A DNA stretch of 64,000 nucleotides from Winogradskyella sp. (GCF_013213835.1 NZ_JABSSU010000001.1:1-64000); one strand, 5' to 3'. Counted from the first letter of the stretch, positions 14,792 through 23,224 are shown. The notes: a model not told the origin generated them from the letters alone. Translations and numbers: made by a program.

Positions 14792-17008
14792 GTGCTTGAC
14801 AGCCTCGAAATTGATGATGACTTATTGTCAAAATACACTCATAATCTGGCAACATATGATTTTGAAAGCCAGGTTGATGTTAATATACTAGGACACATTT
14901 TTGAAAACTCATTAAATGAAATTGAAAGCGTCAATGCCGAAATTGAAGGTGCAGATTTTGACAAACAAAAATCTAAACGTAAAAAAGATGGTGTATTCTA
15001 TACACCTAAATACATTACCAAATACATTGTAGAAAATACAGTTGGTAAACTATGCAATGAAAAGAAAGCTGAATTAGGCTTTAAAGAAGAAGAATATTTT
15101 AAGGGCAGAAAGAACCGAAATAAGAGTACTATTACAAAATTAGTAACTGTTTTAGATGATTATAGAGATTGGTTATTACAATTAACTATCTGTGACCCAG
15201 CCTGCGGTTCTGGAGCATTTTTAAATCAGGCATTAGACTTTTTAATAAAAGAACATAACTACATAGACGAGTTAAAAACTAAAGTGTTAGGTGGTGGTTT
15301 TCAATTCCCAGACATAGAAAATACCATTTTAGAAAATAATATTTATGGTGTAGACCTTAACGAAGAGTCTGTAGAAATAGCAAAACTTTCACTTTGGTTA
15401 CGTACAGCCCAACCACGACGTAAATTAAACGATTTAAGTTCTAATATTAAATGTGGTAATAGTTTAATAGATAGCAAAACAGTTGCAGGCGATAAAGCCT
15501 TTAATTGGCAAGAACAGTTTCCTAAAGTATTTAGTAGTGGTGGTTTTGATGTGATTATTGGAAATCCGCCTTGGGGAGCTAAATTACCGGAATTAGATTT
15601 AAAATTCATTAAAAGTAAACATCAAAATATAATAGTTAGGATGGTAGATTCTTTTATGTTCTTTATGGATAAATCTATTGACTTGATTAGTAGTGGTGGT
15701 GTTATTGGTATGATTATTCCTGATGTTATTCTTTATCAAAAAGATAATTCTAAACTTCGAGAAAGAATATTAAATGAAACACATCTTAATATAGCGTTGA
15801 ATGTAGGAGATGGAATTTTCGAAGAAGTTGCGCGACCATCGGCTATTTTAATTTACCAGAAAACTGAATCTATAAAGCCAATAATAGTAGGTAATTTTAA
15901 TAAGTATAAAGATGATGATATTAGCATTATAAAAACTTTTAAAGTTGAGAAAGATTTATTTTACTCTATACCTAATACGGTAATTGCAACACAGAATTTA
16001 AAAGGATATAAGCTTCTAAAGCGCTTTAAAAATTCCACTTTGAAAGATTATATTGATGATGATGGAATCCAAAGAGGTGTTAGCCCAGATTTAAAAGATG
16101 CATTCATTGTTAATGAAGCCATAATTGAAAAAAGACAATTAGAAAAGGAATTTATTAAAAGGACTGTAACTGGTGGAGTTGATGTAAAACGTTTTTATAC
16201 CATTGATTCAGATAAGTTTTTGTTCTATATAACAAAAAGTGATGACCCTTCAGATTTTCCTAATATTTACAAATACATTGAGGAGTATTTACCAAGAATT
16301 ACCTGCAAAGAAGTAAAACAAGGTAAACATCCATTTTACACTTTACACAGAGCAAGAAATAAAAAAATATTTGAGAAAGAAAGTAAGGTATTAGGCGTTA
16401 TAACAGGCGATAGTATTATTACTTCAATCGACGAAGAACGAATATACCCTACTGATGGGCTTTATTTATTTAGTAGTAATTCGAAAATTTCAAATAAATA
16501 TTTATCTGCATTTTTAAACTCAAAGATTTCAACTTACCTATATAGATTGCTTTCCTCTGAAACAGGAAGAACTTTGGCACAAGTTAAGCCTGTTTTGCTA
16601 TCGCAGTTACCATTTGTTGAACCTAATGAGCAAATTATTATGCAGGTTGAGAAAGAATATGATAAGATTTCAAAAGAAATTAAAGAGTTAGTTTTAATTA
16701 ATACAAAATTCTCGACTTACGTATTACACCAATACAGTGAATTAGAATTAACCCGCAAACTTGAAAACTGGCACGAGTTAGACTTTGCAGATTTTACAAA
16801 AGAACTCAATAAAGCCGTTAAAAAAGCAGGTGGTGAGAAGCTAACCAAAAAAGATGAGTTTGAGTGGTTAGAACTCTTTGAGGATAGCAAACAAAAAGCC
16901 CAAGTACTACAAAACCAAATTAACCAAACAGAAAAAGAAATTGATGCAATGGTGTATGAGTTATATGGGTTAACTGATGAGGAAATTCAAATTGTGGAAA
17001 ATAGTTAA
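14792..17008 (+). CDS. Methyltransferase and specificity half of type IIG enzyme
   Basis: The frame is open from 14732; GTG at 14792 is a possible restart, giving 738 residues. It contains the adenine methyltransferase core: GVFYTPKYITKYIVE, then motif I DPACGSGAFLNQALDFL, then YGVDLNEESVEIAKLSLWLRT, then motif IV NPPWGAK. The C-terminal part (about 340-738) is the target recognition region with coiled-coil segments near the end. If produced from the restart it could still methylate DNA without the nuclease. It is followed directly by the DUF3800 gene (TAA then ATG with no gap), indicating one operon. Confidence 0.75.
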   Translation: MLDSLEIDDDLLSKYTHNLATYDFESQVDVNILGHIFENSLNEIESVNAEIEGADFDKQKSKRKKDGVFYTPKYITKYIVENTVGKLCNEKKAELGFKEEEYFKGRKNRNKSTITKLVTVLDDYRDWLLQLTICDPACGSGAFLNQALDFLIKEHNYIDELKTKVLGGGFQFPDIENTILENNIYGVDLNEESVEIAKLSLWLRTAQPRRKLNDLSSNIKCGNSLIDSKTVAGDKAFNWQEQFPKVFSSGGFDVIIGNPPWGAKLPELDLKFIKSKHQNIIVRMVDSFMFFMDKSIDLISSGGVIGMIIPDVILYQKDNSKLRERILNETHLNIALNVGDGIFEEVARPSAILIYQKTESIKPIIVGNFNKYKDDDISIIKTFKVEKDLFYSIPNTVIATQNLKGYKLLKRFKNSTLKDYIDDDGIQRGVSPDLKDAFIVNEAIIEKRQLEKEFIKRTVTGGVDVKRFYTIDSDKFLFYITKSDDPSDFPNIYKYIEEYLPRITCKEVKQGKHPFYTLHRARNKKIFEKESKVLGVITGDSIITSIDEERIYPTDGLYLFSSNSKISNKYLSAFLNSKISTYLYRLLSSETGRTLAQVKPVLLSQLPFVEPNEQIIMQVEKEYDKISKEIKELVLINTKFSTYVLHQYSELELTRKLENWHELDFADFTKELNKAVKKAGGEKLTKKDEFEWLELFEDSKQKAQVLQNQINQTEKEIDAMVYELYGLTDEEIQIVENS

Positions 17009-18145
17009 ATGGGTGAGAAGGTTTACATATTTGGAGACGAGTTTGGGACTTCAACATTAAATAAAAATGATGTAAAAAATATTACACATTTTGTTTATTC
17101 TGCTATTGTTGTAAAGGAATCAAATTTAAATCAAGCAAGAAAAGTACAAAAAAAAATTAGTAAAGACTTTTTTTATGGTCATCCGATAAAATCAAGTTCA
17201 AGGGTTCTCAAAAGTGAGAAAAAGAGAATTGAAATTTTAGAGTATCTGATTAAAAATTTGAATTTCATTATATATCTGCTTGTAGTTGATAAAGAGAAGT
17301 TATCAAAAGATACTGGAGGTCTAAGATTTAAAGAGGTTTTTTATAAATATTTCAGAGGAATATTTGTCTCTCAAATCAACAATAAGTTTTCAGAGTTCGA
17401 GATTTTTATGGATAATTTAATTAGTGAAAAATATAGTAGTGAACTTAAAAACTATATAGTACAGAAATATCAAAACAATATTTTTGAACAATACCATATT
17501 TCGGATGATAAGGATGAACCTCTTATTCAATTAGCTGATTTAATAGCAGGTTCATATGGCAGAGTTTTTAATGCTTCATTTATATCAAATAATAGTGAAG
17601 ATATATTTAATACATTAAAACCAATAACACCAAATATAACTTTCTTTCCAGAGGATTCTGTTAGTAAAACCTTTGTTGCTAGCCCAGAAAAGAAAATTGA
17701 TTCAGAAGTTTATGAAATTGTTCGTAATGATGCAGTTAAAATTTATGATGAGGTAACTGATACTGTTTCTAAAGCAGTTCTTGATTATTTACTGTGGCAT
17801 CAAAAAGTTCTTCCGTTTAAATATGCTCAAACTTATGAAATTACAAATGCTATAAAGTATAATAGAGGTAAAGAACTCTCAATTGAAAATTTGCGAATAA
17901 TTGTAAAAGAATTAAGATTCAAGGGTATAATTATAGTTTCATCATCCAGTAAAAGTGGTTATAAATTAGCTGTGAGTAAATCAGACGTTCATACCTATTT
18001 TACGCATTACATGAAATATATTCTGCCAATGCTAAAAAAAATAGAGATTGCTAATAGTGTTTTCGCAAATAAGACGGTTGGGGATTTTATTCCGCTATCT
18101 GATATAGAAGAACTCAAAAATTTAGTTGACACCTTGTCAAAATAA
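17009..18145 (+). CDS. DUF3800 protein with C-terminal winged helix-like part
   Basis: A 378-residue protein. The N-terminal DUF3800 region starts YIFGDEFGTST (about 6-16), with the acidic DE pair expected for its RNase H-like fold, then FRGIFVSQIN and FMDNLISEK, and PLIQLADLIAGSYGRVF (about 171-187), carrying the later conserved Asp. The C-terminal part (about 245-378) contains a helix-turn-helix-like block ending in KLAVSKSDVHTYFTHYMKY. DUF3800 proteins often occur in defence islands. Here the ATG follows the restriction gene stop with no spacer, so the two are co-translated. It could be a nuclease-like partner of the restriction system; the exact role is unknown. Confidence 0.75.
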   Translation: MGEKVYIFGDEFGTSTLNKNDVKNITHFVYSAIVVKESNLNQARKVQKKISKDFFYGHPIKSSSRVLKSEKKRIEILEYLIKNLNFIIYLLVVDKEKLSKDTGGLRFKEVFYKYFRGIFVSQINNKFSEFEIFMDNLISEKYSSELKNYIVQKYQNNIFEQYHISDDKDEPLIQLADLIAGSYGRVFNASFISNNSEDIFNTLKPITPNITFFPEDSVSKTFVASPEKKIDSEVYEIVRNDAVKIYDEVTDTVSKAVLDYLLWHQKVLPFKYAQTYEITNAIKYNRGKELSIENLRIIVKELRFKGIIIVSSSSKSGYKLAVSKSDVHTYFTHYMKYILPMLKKIEIANSVFANKTVGDFIPLSDIEELKNLVDTLSK

Positions 18146-18209
18146 TAACACCACCACTAATTTTAACCAAATGTTTTTTAGTGAAAAATTAATAAAATGA
18201 AGTGGTCTT

Positions 18210-18797
18210 CTATTTATCCTTTGCGAAGATTAAATATAGAGTTCTAATAGTATCACCAATAAACCCAATAATTAGAGCTGATGCAATTAAATATATACTG
18301 TAAAAAATATCGTAATGATGTTGTGAGGCTACTAATGCTTGTGCCCCAAGATATAATGATACTAAAGCAAAAATTATATAATAAGGTTTTCCCAAAGTAA
18401 AGTATCTGCTAAGTTTATAACGTATTATTTTATACCTATTATAGTATTTAGGTATTCTAAGTAGTTTTAGTAATTTATGATGAAAAGCATACTCTAAATA
18501 TCCCAACTCATGAGGGTAAATAATTAAGGTTGGTAAATTATTTTCAATATAAATCTTTGTCTTAAAATCGTATTCAGCTCTTTTAGCTTTATTGGCATTA
18601 TACATGCCATAATATTCAAAGTATACGTCTAATTTGGTTAAATAAAAATCTACAACTCTATATGAGCGATCATCATTTTTTAAACCTTTTATTTTGTATT
18701 CAGTGATGTAACTTATACTGTTTAAGTCTAAGAATTCTTTAATATAAAGTTCATCTTTAGATGGTAAATTAGGGGAAATTGAATAGTCTTTTTTCAA
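18210..18797 (-). CDS. Nuclease-like protein with two C-terminal membrane helices
   Basis: A 195-residue protein. Residues 1-110 resemble a compact PD-(D/E)xK/Vsr-like nuclease: a helix with KDELYIKEFLDLNSISYITEYKI, then YRVVDFYLTKLDVYFEYYGM (Asp then Glu about 10 residues later), YDFKTKIYIENNLPTLIIYP and a final helix. The E-x-K signature is not canonical (FEYYG), so activity is uncertain. Two hydrophobic segments (about 135-155 and 160-180) anchor it in the membrane. The only usable start is TTG at 18797, since a stop lies three codons upstream. It is convergent with DUF3800 and downstream of the RepA-like gene. I do not know its function; an abortive-defence effector is possible. Confidence 0.55.
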   Translation of the reverse strand: MKKDYSISPNLPSKDELYIKEFLDLNSISYITEYKIKGLKNDDRSYRVVDFYLTKLDVYFEYYGMYNANKAKRAEYDFKTKIYIENNLPTLIIYPHELGYLEYAFHHKLLKLLRIPKYYNRYKIIRYKLSRYFTLGKPYYIIFALVSLYLGAQALVASQHHYDIFYSIYLIASALIIGFIGDTIRTLYLIFAKDK

Positions 18798-18874
18798 AGT
18801 GTATTAAATTTTGAGTGGAGAATTATTAGGTTAAATGATTACACAGATTTGATTCAACAAAAAGAGTTAACTAT

Positions 18875-20005
18875 TTATTTTTTCTCTTCATGATCTTGCA
18901 AAATTAGATTCACTACACTTTTACTAACGGCTAAAGGTGTATTTTTTAATTTTTCCTCAACTTCTCTATTTTTAAGTTTTTCCTCATAGGTTAGTCTTAG
19001 AACCGCCTTTATAATATCAGGGTTGTTTCGTTTAGTGATGTTACCAATTTGCACTTTTTTGTTAGTGTTTTCAAATACTAGATGCTCATTGAATTTTATC
19101 ACATAGCTTTTGTTTTTATATTCAGAGGGTAAGAAGTTACATTTAAGGATAGTAAGATAACGCTCGTCAGTGCTATTAGATAATTTCAAGTCTAAGACAG
19201 AACGCATTTTAGCTTCAAATGCTTGTGAACCTATGATGTTATTTTTAGAAGGACCCTTCCTTTCAGTGCGTTTACCAATATGATGCAAGAAGATGATGAG
19301 ACACTTATGCTTGATAGCCAATTTATGGTAATCGTTTAAAAACTGCCTTACTTGAGTGTTAGAGTTGATTTCTTTATTAAATATATCTGCAAAGGTATCT
19401 ATGATAATAAGATCATGTTGTTTTTCTTCCAATAGTTTGGTTATATCGGTAAGCAAATTTTCAGTATCAAAAATAAAGCTGAGATTATTTAGCTTACTTA
19501 GTTCAGAATCTTCAAGGAGACTTTTTAATTGTTTAATAATCATTAGTTGGGTAGACTCTGGGTCATCTTCAGAACTTACATAAAGGACTTTGTTAGAGTT
19601 GGTATTTAACTTAAAACCCAAAAATCTATCCTTTCCTAGAGCTACAGATAGAGCTAATTGGCGTAAAAGAGTAGACTTGCCAGTGTCAGAAGAACCAACC
19701 AGTGAGGCCAAGCCAATTTTTTGAAAGAAAGGTTCTACTAGCTTATATGTGGGTTTTATCTCTAAATGATATAAATCAAACGCAGTAAAAATATGCTGAT
19801 TCGAGTATATAGCTTTTTTCTCTTTAGAAGGCTTATCAAATTTTTTCTCATTAGCCTTAGTTGGAATCTCTTGATTTTTTTTAGAGATTTCTGCATACTC
19901 ACGGTTTAGTTCAGCTCTTTTGTTTTTATCTTTTAAATCATCTAAAGATCGACCTAACAAAAATTTACTAAGATCAGCTTTCTTTTCTTCCATATTACAT
20001 ACCAT
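18875..20005 (-). CDS. RepA-like AAA_25 ATPase
   Basis: A 376-residue protein with a RecA-type core of the RepA/AAA_25 group. After a charged N-terminal region (1-85), Walker A is VGSSDTGKSTLLRQLA (about 103-118), KVLYVSSEDDPESTQLM forms the second strand, Walker B is DLIIIDTFADIF (about 203-214), followed by IIFLHHIGKR. This family includes replicative helicase-like proteins of plasmids and islands. A C-terminal helix-turn-helix-like tail ends the protein. A 20-bp perfect palindrome (20008-20027) sits 2 bp upstream of the start codon, suggesting autoregulation. ATG 20005 is used; ATG 19993 is an alternative. It may replicate the excised island. Confidence 0.75.
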   Translation of the reverse strand: MVCNMEEKKADLSKFLLGRSLDDLKDKNKRAELNREYAEISKKNQEIPTKANEKKFDKPSKEKKAIYSNQHIFTAFDLYHLEIKPTYKLVEPFFQKIGLASLVGSSDTGKSTLLRQLALSVALGKDRFLGFKLNTNSNKVLYVSSEDDPESTQLMIIKQLKSLLEDSELSKLNNLSFIFDTENLLTDITKLLEEKQHDLIIIDTFADIFNKEINSNTQVRQFLNDYHKLAIKHKCLIIFLHHIGKRTERKGPSKNNIIGSQAFEAKMRSVLDLKLSNSTDERYLTILKCNFLPSEYKNKSYVIKFNEHLVFENTNKKVQIGNITKRNNPDIIKAVLRLTYEEKLKNREVEEKLKNTPLAVSKSVVNLILQDHEEKK

Positions 20006-20007
20006 AA

Positions 20008-20050
20008 AAAAAGGACTTGTCCTTTTTATATATTTATAAAGGACAGGACA
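20008..20050. repeat. Palindrome-plus-repeat motif, copy B
   Basis: AAAAAGGAC-TT-GTCCTTTTT (20008-20027) is a perfect inverted repeat, followed by ATATATTTATAAAGGACAGGACA. It has the same layout and spacing as copy A at 13608-13650, exactly 6,400 bp away in direct orientation. It adjoins the start codon of the RepA-like gene and could be its operator. Confidence 0.65.
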
Positions 20051-20168
20051 TAAATTTAAGCTAATTAGAGTAGAATATTACAATAAAAAGGCATTAAAAA
20101 AGGCTTACAGTAATTTTGTCTTAGGTGTAAAGTGTAGATAATCAATATTGTAGTATGTGCATGGAGAA

Positions 20169-20185
20169 TCCCTTCGCGCCCACAA
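20169..20185 (+). repeat. Right attachment site
   Basis: TCCCTTCGCGCCCACAA, identical to 1834-1850. The upstream bases differ from a normal tRNA T-loop, so no intact tRNA is present. Chromosomal sequence begins here with a terminator and murF. Confidence 0.75.
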
Positions 20186-20190
20186 CAAAT

Positions 20191-20220
20191 AAAAGCAAGC
20201 TAAATATTTAGCTTGCTTTT
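20191..20220. terminator. Bidirectional terminator at the island-chromosome junction
   Basis: AAAAGCAAGCTAAAT/ATTTAGCTTGCTTTT is a 30-bp perfect palindrome with A and T runs at its ends. It can end murF on the minus strand and any transcript that crosses the attachment site on the plus strand. Confidence 0.85.
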
Positions 20221-20230
20221 TTTATTTGTA

Positions 20231-21496
20231 TCATATAAATTCTAATAATCGTTCTAAAGCCATTCCTCTCGAACCTTTTATAAGAATAGAACTATTTTCT
20301 ATGCTTGTTGATATTAACTCTTCTTTAACATCATCAAATGTCTTGAACAATTTCACCTTTGATGATTTTGCCAGTGTTGCATTGAAATTTTCTCCAATGA
20401 GAAAAATCGAATCAATATCAAATTGTAAAGTATAATCAGCTATGTTTTGATGTTCTTCAAGAGAAGTTTCTCCTAATTCAAACATGTCTCCAAGAAAGGC
20501 AATTTTTTTAGAAGCTTTCATTTGACCAAAATTGTCTAAAGCAACGACCATACTTGAAGGGTTTGCGTTGTATGCGTCAAGAATAATATTGTTACTATTT
20601 TTTACAATGATTTGAGAACGATTGTTATTAGGGATATAGCTCTCAATAGCATCAATAATATCATTATCTTCTACATTGAAATGTTGTCCTATAGCAATGG
20701 CTGCTATAATATTATTATAGTTATATGCACCAGTGAGTTGGCTTTGAATGGTTTTATCTTTAAAATTAAGTGCTACAAATGGATCTGCTTTGATAAAGGA
20801 TGTATTATCTCCAAAAGTGAGAATCTTATCGTAATTGCCTATTTGTTGCAATTGCTTTTGATCATCTTTATTTACAAAAATGGTTTTTTGATGTTGCTTT
20901 AAATGTACATATAGTTCAGATTTACCTTTAATCACACCTTGAATACCACCAAAACCTTCCAAATGCGCTTTGCCAAAATTTGTGATTAATCCATAATCTG
21001 GATATGCAATATTACTTAAGAATTCAATTTCCTTTTGATGGTTAGCTCCCATTTCTACAATACCAATTTCAGCATCATTAGGAATGCTTAAAAGGGATAA
21101 AGGAACTCCTATATGATTGTTGAGGTTGCCAAGCGTAGCAGAAGTTTTATAAGTGGTAGATAAGACGGCATTAATAAGTTCTTTTGTTGTTGTTTTTCCG
21201 TTACTGCCTGTTAACGAAATTATAGGTATGTTTAATTGTTGCCTATGAAATGTCGCAAGATGTTGTAATGTACTAAGAACATCTTCAACTACAATGCAGT
21301 TATCATTAGTTTTTGCATCTACTTCATCAATAACACAATATAGGGCTCCTTTAGCAAATGCCTGATTCACGAATCTGTTCCCGTTAAAATTTTCACCTTT
21401 TAATGCGAAGTACATAGCACCTTCTTCAATGCGTCTAGTATCTGTTGAGAATGATGAACATTCTTTAAATTTGTGATATAATTGATCAATTTCCAT
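20231..21496 (-). CDS. murF: UDP-MurNAc-tripeptide--D-Ala-D-Ala ligase
   Basis: A 421-residue Mur ligase that adds D-Ala-D-Ala to the UDP-MurNAc tripeptide in cytosolic peptidoglycan synthesis. STDTRRIEEGAMYFALKGENFNGNRFV at the N terminus is the uridine-binding region; ATP-binding loop SLTGSNGKTTTKELI is at about 103-117; NLNNHIGVPLSLL and EMGANHQKEIEFL are family signatures; DAYNANPSSM (about 287-296) and KGSRGMALERLLE near the C terminus complete the pattern. Length is normal. It lies downstream of gldJ, an arrangement common in Flavobacteriaceae, with a terminator hairpin between them. Confidence 0.95.
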   Translation of the reverse strand: MEIDQLYHKFKECSSFSTDTRRIEEGAMYFALKGENFNGNRFVNQAFAKGALYCVIDEVDAKTNDNCIVVEDVLSTLQHLATFHRQQLNIPIISLTGSNGKTTTKELINAVLSTTYKTSATLGNLNNHIGVPLSLLSIPNDAEIGIVEMGANHQKEIEFLSNIAYPDYGLITNFGKAHLEGFGGIQGVIKGKSELYVHLKQHQKTIFVNKDDQKQLQQIGNYDKILTFGDNTSFIKADPFVALNFKDKTIQSQLTGAYNYNNIIAAIAIGQHFNVEDNDIIDAIESYIPNNNRSQIIVKNSNNIILDAYNANPSSMVVALDNFGQMKASKKIAFLGDMFELGETSLEEHQNIADYTLQFDIDSIFLIGENFNATLAKSSKVKLFKTFDDVKEELISTSIENSSILIKGSRGMALERLLEFI

Positions 21497-21510
21497 AGGT
21501 CTAAAAATAA

Positions 21511-21539
21511 AAAAGTCCTGATGGTTTATCAGGACTTTT
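21511..21539 (-). terminator. Terminator between gldJ and murF
   Basis: AAAAGTCCTGAT (21511-21522) pairs perfectly with ATCAGGACTTTT (21528-21539). The stem is bracketed by A and T runs, so it can act on either strand; for the minus strand it ends gldJ before murF. Confidence 0.8.
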
Positions 21540-21559
21540 TATATATTATTTATCTATTC

Positions 21560-23224
21560 CTAGTTACGTCTTTTACCACCTTTTTGTGATTTAGAACCAA
21601 CTCTAGATACAGCACATCTAAATCCGATGTAATCTGTTGCCATATCTTGTGGGAAATAACGACGCTGTGCTGGGTCAATCCAGTAAGCTCTATCTCTCCA
21701 AGAACCACCTTTAAATACTCTTACTTCGTCATTAATTAAAGACGTTCTAGAGTTAGACTTATCGTATTCTCTCGTAAGTTTCCCTTTAGCAGAGTCAAAT
21801 TCTACTTTATGCTTAGGGGAATTGTACATTTTATTAGTTACATTCTCTTCAGACGCGAAGTTGTCTCTATAGTAACGAGAAGAACGCTTGTCACCATCTC
21901 TAAAGTTTCTATTGTCACTCTTATCAAACTGAGTTCTTAAATATGTATCTTCATCATCAACAGGTACTCTTGCTAATTCTCCAGGTAAATCTCTTGCAAT
22001 TATTTTACCGTTAGCTAAGGTGTCATAAACTATTTCATTTATTGTAACAACTTTAACAGTACCATCTTCGTTAAGAGCAGTTTTGGTATAAACATTACCT
22101 CTATAGTAGTTGAAATCGTTGAATTCGTCGTCAACAATAGGACGATAAACGTCAGCAACCCATTCAGCTACATTTCCTGCCATATCATATAAACCGAAAT
22201 CATTTGGCTCATAAGACTTTACTTCTGCAGTAATATCAGCACCATCATCAGACCAACCTGCAATTCCACCGTAATCACCTTTACCTTGTTTAAAGTTAGC
22301 TAACTGATCACCACGATTTACACGTTTTCCAGATCTTGTATACTGTCCATCCCATGGATACTTCTTACGACCTCTGTATACATTGTATTCTCTTAATTCA
22401 CTTAAACCAAGTGCAGCATATTCCCATTCTGCTTCAGTAGGAAGTCTAAACTTCACAGGTATTAAACCAGTTTCTCTTTTAGCATAAACGTTAATTGGGT
22501 TTCCGTCAGCATCTGTTTGCTGTCTTCTCTTTCCACCTTCTAAAACATCAGAGTTACCTCCATAAGTTTGCGTAGGTGCATTTATGTAGGTATCAACATC
22601 AAAAGTACTTTCCGCACTTAAGTCTGTAAGATGCGCATCTCTTTTAATATAACCAGCTTCTTGTAATGACATTTCAGCAACACGATTAGATCTCCAGTTT
22701 GCATATTCTACTGCTTGAATCCAACTTACACCAACTACAGGGTAATTTGCGTAACCAGGATGACGCAGATAGTTTTCTGTCATCATTTCATTATAACCTA
22801 AACGATTTCTCCAAACTAATGTGTCTGGTAAAGCACCTTTATATATAAGAGCGTAGTTTGGGTCTTCTGGTGGGTAAACATTTTTCAAATAATCTAAATA
22901 AAACAAATAGTTAAGGTTTGTTACCTCACTTTCATCCATGTAGAAAGACTGAATATGTTGTTGGTTAGGTGTATTGTTCCAATCGTGCATTGGATCATCT
23001 TGTACCTTACCCATTGTAAAAGTTCCACCTTCTATAAAGGCAGTACCTGGAGGAGTTTCTTGCTCCTTGTAATTCGTGTTGTATTGAAAACCACCATTCT
23101 TATCATTGATTTTCCAACCAGTGGCACTATCCACATTACTAGAATTGGAGTTACGCTTACAGCTAACAATACTAGTACAAATAAGTAGTGCTAATAAAAA
23201 TTTCAGGTTTGAGACTCTTTTCAT
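21560..23224 (-). CDS. gldJ: Gliding motility lipoprotein
   Basis: A 554-residue lipoprotein (MKRVSNLKFLLALLICTSIVSCKR, lipidated Cys about 22) with a formylglycine-generating-enzyme-like (SUMF1) fold. Signatures: GTAFIEGGTFTMGKVQDDPMHDW, FYMDESEVTNLNYLFYLDYL, YPVVGVSWIQAVEYANWRSNRVAE, FRLPTEAEWEYAALG, NDFGLYDMAGNVAEWVADVY, and the C-terminal RVFKGGSWRDRAYWIDPAQRRY followed by GFRCAVSR. GldJ is a core part of the gliding/type IX secretion machinery, sitting on the periplasmic face of the outer membrane. It is next to murF and divergent from porU, a conserved order in this family. Confidence 0.95.
   Translation of the reverse strand: MKRVSNLKFLLALLICTSIVSCKRNSNSSNVDSATGWKINDKNGGFQYNTNYKEQETPPGTAFIEGGTFTMGKVQDDPMHDWNNTPNQQHIQSFYMDESEVTNLNYLFYLDYLKNVYPPEDPNYALIYKGALPDTLVWRNRLGYNEMMTENYLRHPGYANYPVVGVSWIQAVEYANWRSNRVAEMSLQEAGYIKRDAHLTDLSAESTFDVDTYINAPTQTYGGNSDVLEGGKRRQQTDADGNPINVYAKRETGLIPVKFRLPTEAEWEYAALGLSELREYNVYRGRKKYPWDGQYTRSGKRVNRGDQLANFKQGKGDYGGIAGWSDDGADITAEVKSYEPNDFGLYDMAGNVAEWVADVYRPIVDDEFNDFNYYRGNVYTKTALNEDGTVKVVTINEIVYDTLANGKIIARDLPGELARVPVDDEDTYLRTQFDKSDNRNFRDGDKRSSRYYRDNFASEENVTNKMYNSPKHKVEFDSAKGKLTREYDKSNSRTSLINDEVRVFKGGSWRDRAYWIDPAQRRYFPQDMATDYIGFRCAVSRVGSKSQKGGKRRN

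Larger units (their letters stand above)
13775..17008 (+). pseudogene. Type IIG restriction-modification gene with in-frame stop
   Basis: One reading frame from 13775 to 17008 (1,077 sense codons if intact) is broken only by TAA at 14729-14731. The frame continues without shift on both sides: the segment before it ends YFKHLDQGR and the segment after it reads GTSSRAEIYAYNGGLF, which is the conserved transition in this family. A single C-to-T change (CAA to TAA) would explain it. The intact protein would be a combined endonuclease, N6-adenine methyltransferase and target-recognition polypeptide. With the stop, the nuclease and methyltransferase halves are separated, so restriction may be lost or the halves may act as two chains. 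Confidence 0.75.
1834..20185. mobile_element. Integrated genomic island, about 18.3 kb
   Basis: Two identical 17-bp repeats at 1834-1850 and 20169-20185 bound a block that starts with a tyrosine integrase and contains accessory genes only; conserved chromosome begins immediately to the right. The contents are integrase, lipoproteins, an RNA candidate, unknown operons, recombination and replication proteins, a homing endonuclease and restriction/defence genes. I see no phage structural genes, relaxase, coupling protein or type IV secretion genes, so it is probably a satellite-like or mobilisable element. Each repeat is followed by a terminator hairpin, as expected for integration at the 3' end of a transcribed gene. 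Confidence 0.8.
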
